Positions 63,219 to 64,000 of a stretch of 64,000 nucleotides of DNA are shown piece by piece (the first letter of the stretch is position 1; each line of letters opens with the position of its first letter). This DNA comes from Pseudobdellovibrionaceae bacterium. Lineage in GTDB: Bacteria; Bdellovibrionota; Bdellovibrionia; Bdellovibrionales; UBA1609. A program made the position numbers and the translations under genes. The stretch is taken from assembly GCA_023898385.1 (NCBI GenBank), contig CP060220.1, forward strand, positions 744,001 to 808,000. Reading direction: 5' to 3'. The notes below the pieces were generated by a model, which saw nothing but the letters and a program-made list of their open reading frames with translations, was not told where the DNA came from and made no database searches.

Positions 63219-63251
63219 TACGTGAGCAGCACCTGTTTTCAAGTTCCATAA
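63219..63251 (+). repeat. Tandem duplicate of the SH3b gene's last 11 codons
   Basis: Right after the stop codon of the SH3b gene, an in-register 33-nt copy reads YVSSTCFQVP-stop, compared with YVSSACFPVP-stop in the gene. It cannot be translated as part of the gene and looks like a leftover of a deleted paralogue or a slip event. Confidence 0.75.
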
Positions 63252-63277
63252 TATAGAATATGTTAAACCCAGAGAGG

Positions 63278-63456
63278 CCCCTCAAGCCCTCCCAAGCCAA
63301 AGAGGCGCTGCCCCCGCAGCCACAGCACATCACGATGCGCATTGCGTATCCGGGTTGCGGCACGCCAGTGACGCAATCCGAAGACGAAATGCGGCCACTC
63401 GTGCCGTGCTGTGGCTGCGGGGGCAGCGCCTCTTTGGCTTGGGAGGGCTTGAGGGG
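63278..63456 (+). repeat. Family A core-and-arms hairpin (copy A5)
   Basis: Perfect 51-nt arms at 63278-63328 and 63406-63456 enclose a 77-nt core. The core is the most diverged copy, but its changes are paired: T63343 with A63388 replaces a G-C pair of the other copies, and CACGA/TCGTG replaces CCCGA/TCGGG. The apical loop is CAC-GCCA-GTG. It lies between convergent genes. Confidence 0.95.
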
Positions 63457-63465
63457 ACCCAGTCT

Positions 63466-64000
63466 TCAGCGTTTCTTTAAGTTTTTTCTCATTTGCCAAA
63501 GGAGTTGACTGATGAAGGGTCGGCGTTTTTCTCCGGTGGCTACGATGAGCAGCTTAAGGATTTTTAATCCATGCGGGTCGGTGAATAACAGGATGAGCAG
63601 TTCTCGGATGTAGTTCGTGTTGAGCGTGATGTAGTTGTCTGTTCCCACACCCAGCTTGATGCCTTTTTTCTCCCACCAGGAAAATGGATGGTCTTTGTAA
63701 TCTTCAAATTGGCCTGTCAATTTTTTATTTGAAGATGGCAGGGTGATTAGCGACACGTTTTTGTCAATCACCCGGTTGAGGATGTCGTGTTGGTATTGTT
63801 CCACTTCTTGAGCTGTGTGATATTTTGACTTAATAAACGTGATGATTTCATCTTCGTTTAGGGGTTTGCCGTTTATAAGTTTATCGCGAACCAGATCGTT
63901 TCTGTCCCAATAAAGACCCATCACTTCACTATACTCTTGGGTGTGAGGAGTCAGGCTTTGACCCTTTTCATTTTTCTCCATCACTCTTTGAAAAATCGTA
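63466..64000 (-). CDS. Adenosine deaminase-like metal-dependent hydrolase, C-terminal part (5' end beyond the window)
   Basis: The minus-strand frame stays open past 63984 to the window edge, so the gene is partial. Visible: 'KNVSLITLPSSNKKLTGQFEDYKDHPFSWWEKKGIKLGVGTDNYITLNTNYIRELLILLF', described here by its motifs: TLPSSN corresponds to CPTSN of adenosine deaminases, HPFSWW to HPI, and GVGTDNY to the G-T-D-D metal/substrate site, with the second Asp as Asn. It ends in 'QLLWQMRKNLKKR'. Probably a deaminase or related amidohydrolase; the substrate is unclear. Confidence 0.68.
   Translation of the reverse strand, partial: TIFQRVMEKNEKGQSLTPHTQEYSEVMGLYWDRNDLVRDKLINGKPLNEDEIITFIKSKYHTAQEVEQYQHDILNRVIDKNVSLITLPSSNKKLTGQFEDYKDHPFSWWEKKGIKLGVGTDNYITLNTNYIRELLILLFTDPHGLKILKLLIVATGEKRRPFISQLLWQMRKNLKKR

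Overview
The window most resembles a chromosome segment from a Bdellovibrio-like bacterium (Bdellovibrionota). This is inferred from gene content: many exported lipoproteins, five of which share an unusual '[FY][QN]NC' lipobox; dihaem c-type cytochromes with LamG or Calx-beta-like modules; HD-GYP, PTPS/QueD, YebC, SufE and TDO genes; and almost no carbohydrate genes apart from a GH15 glucoamylase. No rRNA, tRNA or CRISPR array was found.

Layout. 1-3.4 kb: the end of a glucoamylase gene, a cytochrome c-like exported protein and three large hairpins. 3.45-12.3 kb: a tightly packed minus-strand operon for an exported redox/surface system (FG-GAP lipoprotein, LamG-DUF1588-like cytochrome, small lipoprotein, Tat-exported DUF1501-like protein, two dihaem cytochrome lipoproteins). 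It is divergent from a Trm112-methyltransferase-PqqD-like fusion. 14-20 kb: a haem lipoprotein, a subtilase lipoprotein, MarC, an AGCS symporter and a zinc-ribbon/TPR protein. 20-32 kb: metabolic and housekeeping genes (HIBYL-CoA hydrolase, HisS, a KynB/TDO/beta-eliminating lyase/ureohydrolase cluster, SodB, HD-GYP, QueG, CCA-adding enzyme). 32-41.8 kb: a peptidase/beta-propeller/outer-membrane fusion, small exported proteins, a type II sulfide:quinone oxidoreductase, SufE, YebC, an RluB-like synthase, two tandem PTPS paralogues and a 41-residue membrane protein. 42-51 kb: an accessory island with lipoproteins, two decayed insertion sequences, a frameshifted zinc-ribbon gene and a CUB protein with a stop codon at its lipobox cysteine, bounded by repeated palindromes. 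51-62 kb: two substrate-binding proteins, a VWA lipoprotein and an RND/TolC operon. 62-64 kb: a small leader-like ORF with terminator, an SH3b lipoprotein and a partial adenosine-deaminase-like gene.

The strongest unexplained signal is a set of long intergenic hairpins with a conserved core inside arms that are private to each locus. Family A has five copies (about 14.2, 26.9, 28.4, 38.3 and 63.4 kb). Each is a 76-81-nt core, itself an imperfect hairpin with covarying base pairs, enclosed by perfectly complementary 50-52-nt arms. The arms differ almost completely from copy to copy. Family C has two copies (3.0 and 3.3 kb), built the same way on an unrelated 63-nt core with 42-43-nt arms. Family B palindromes (1.4, 42.0, 49.3 and 51.1 kb) are related in layout. 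Conserved core plus locus-specific but self-complementary arms of fixed length is not what ordinary MITEs, REP elements or terminators look like, and it is the best candidate here for an undescribed mobile or structured element.
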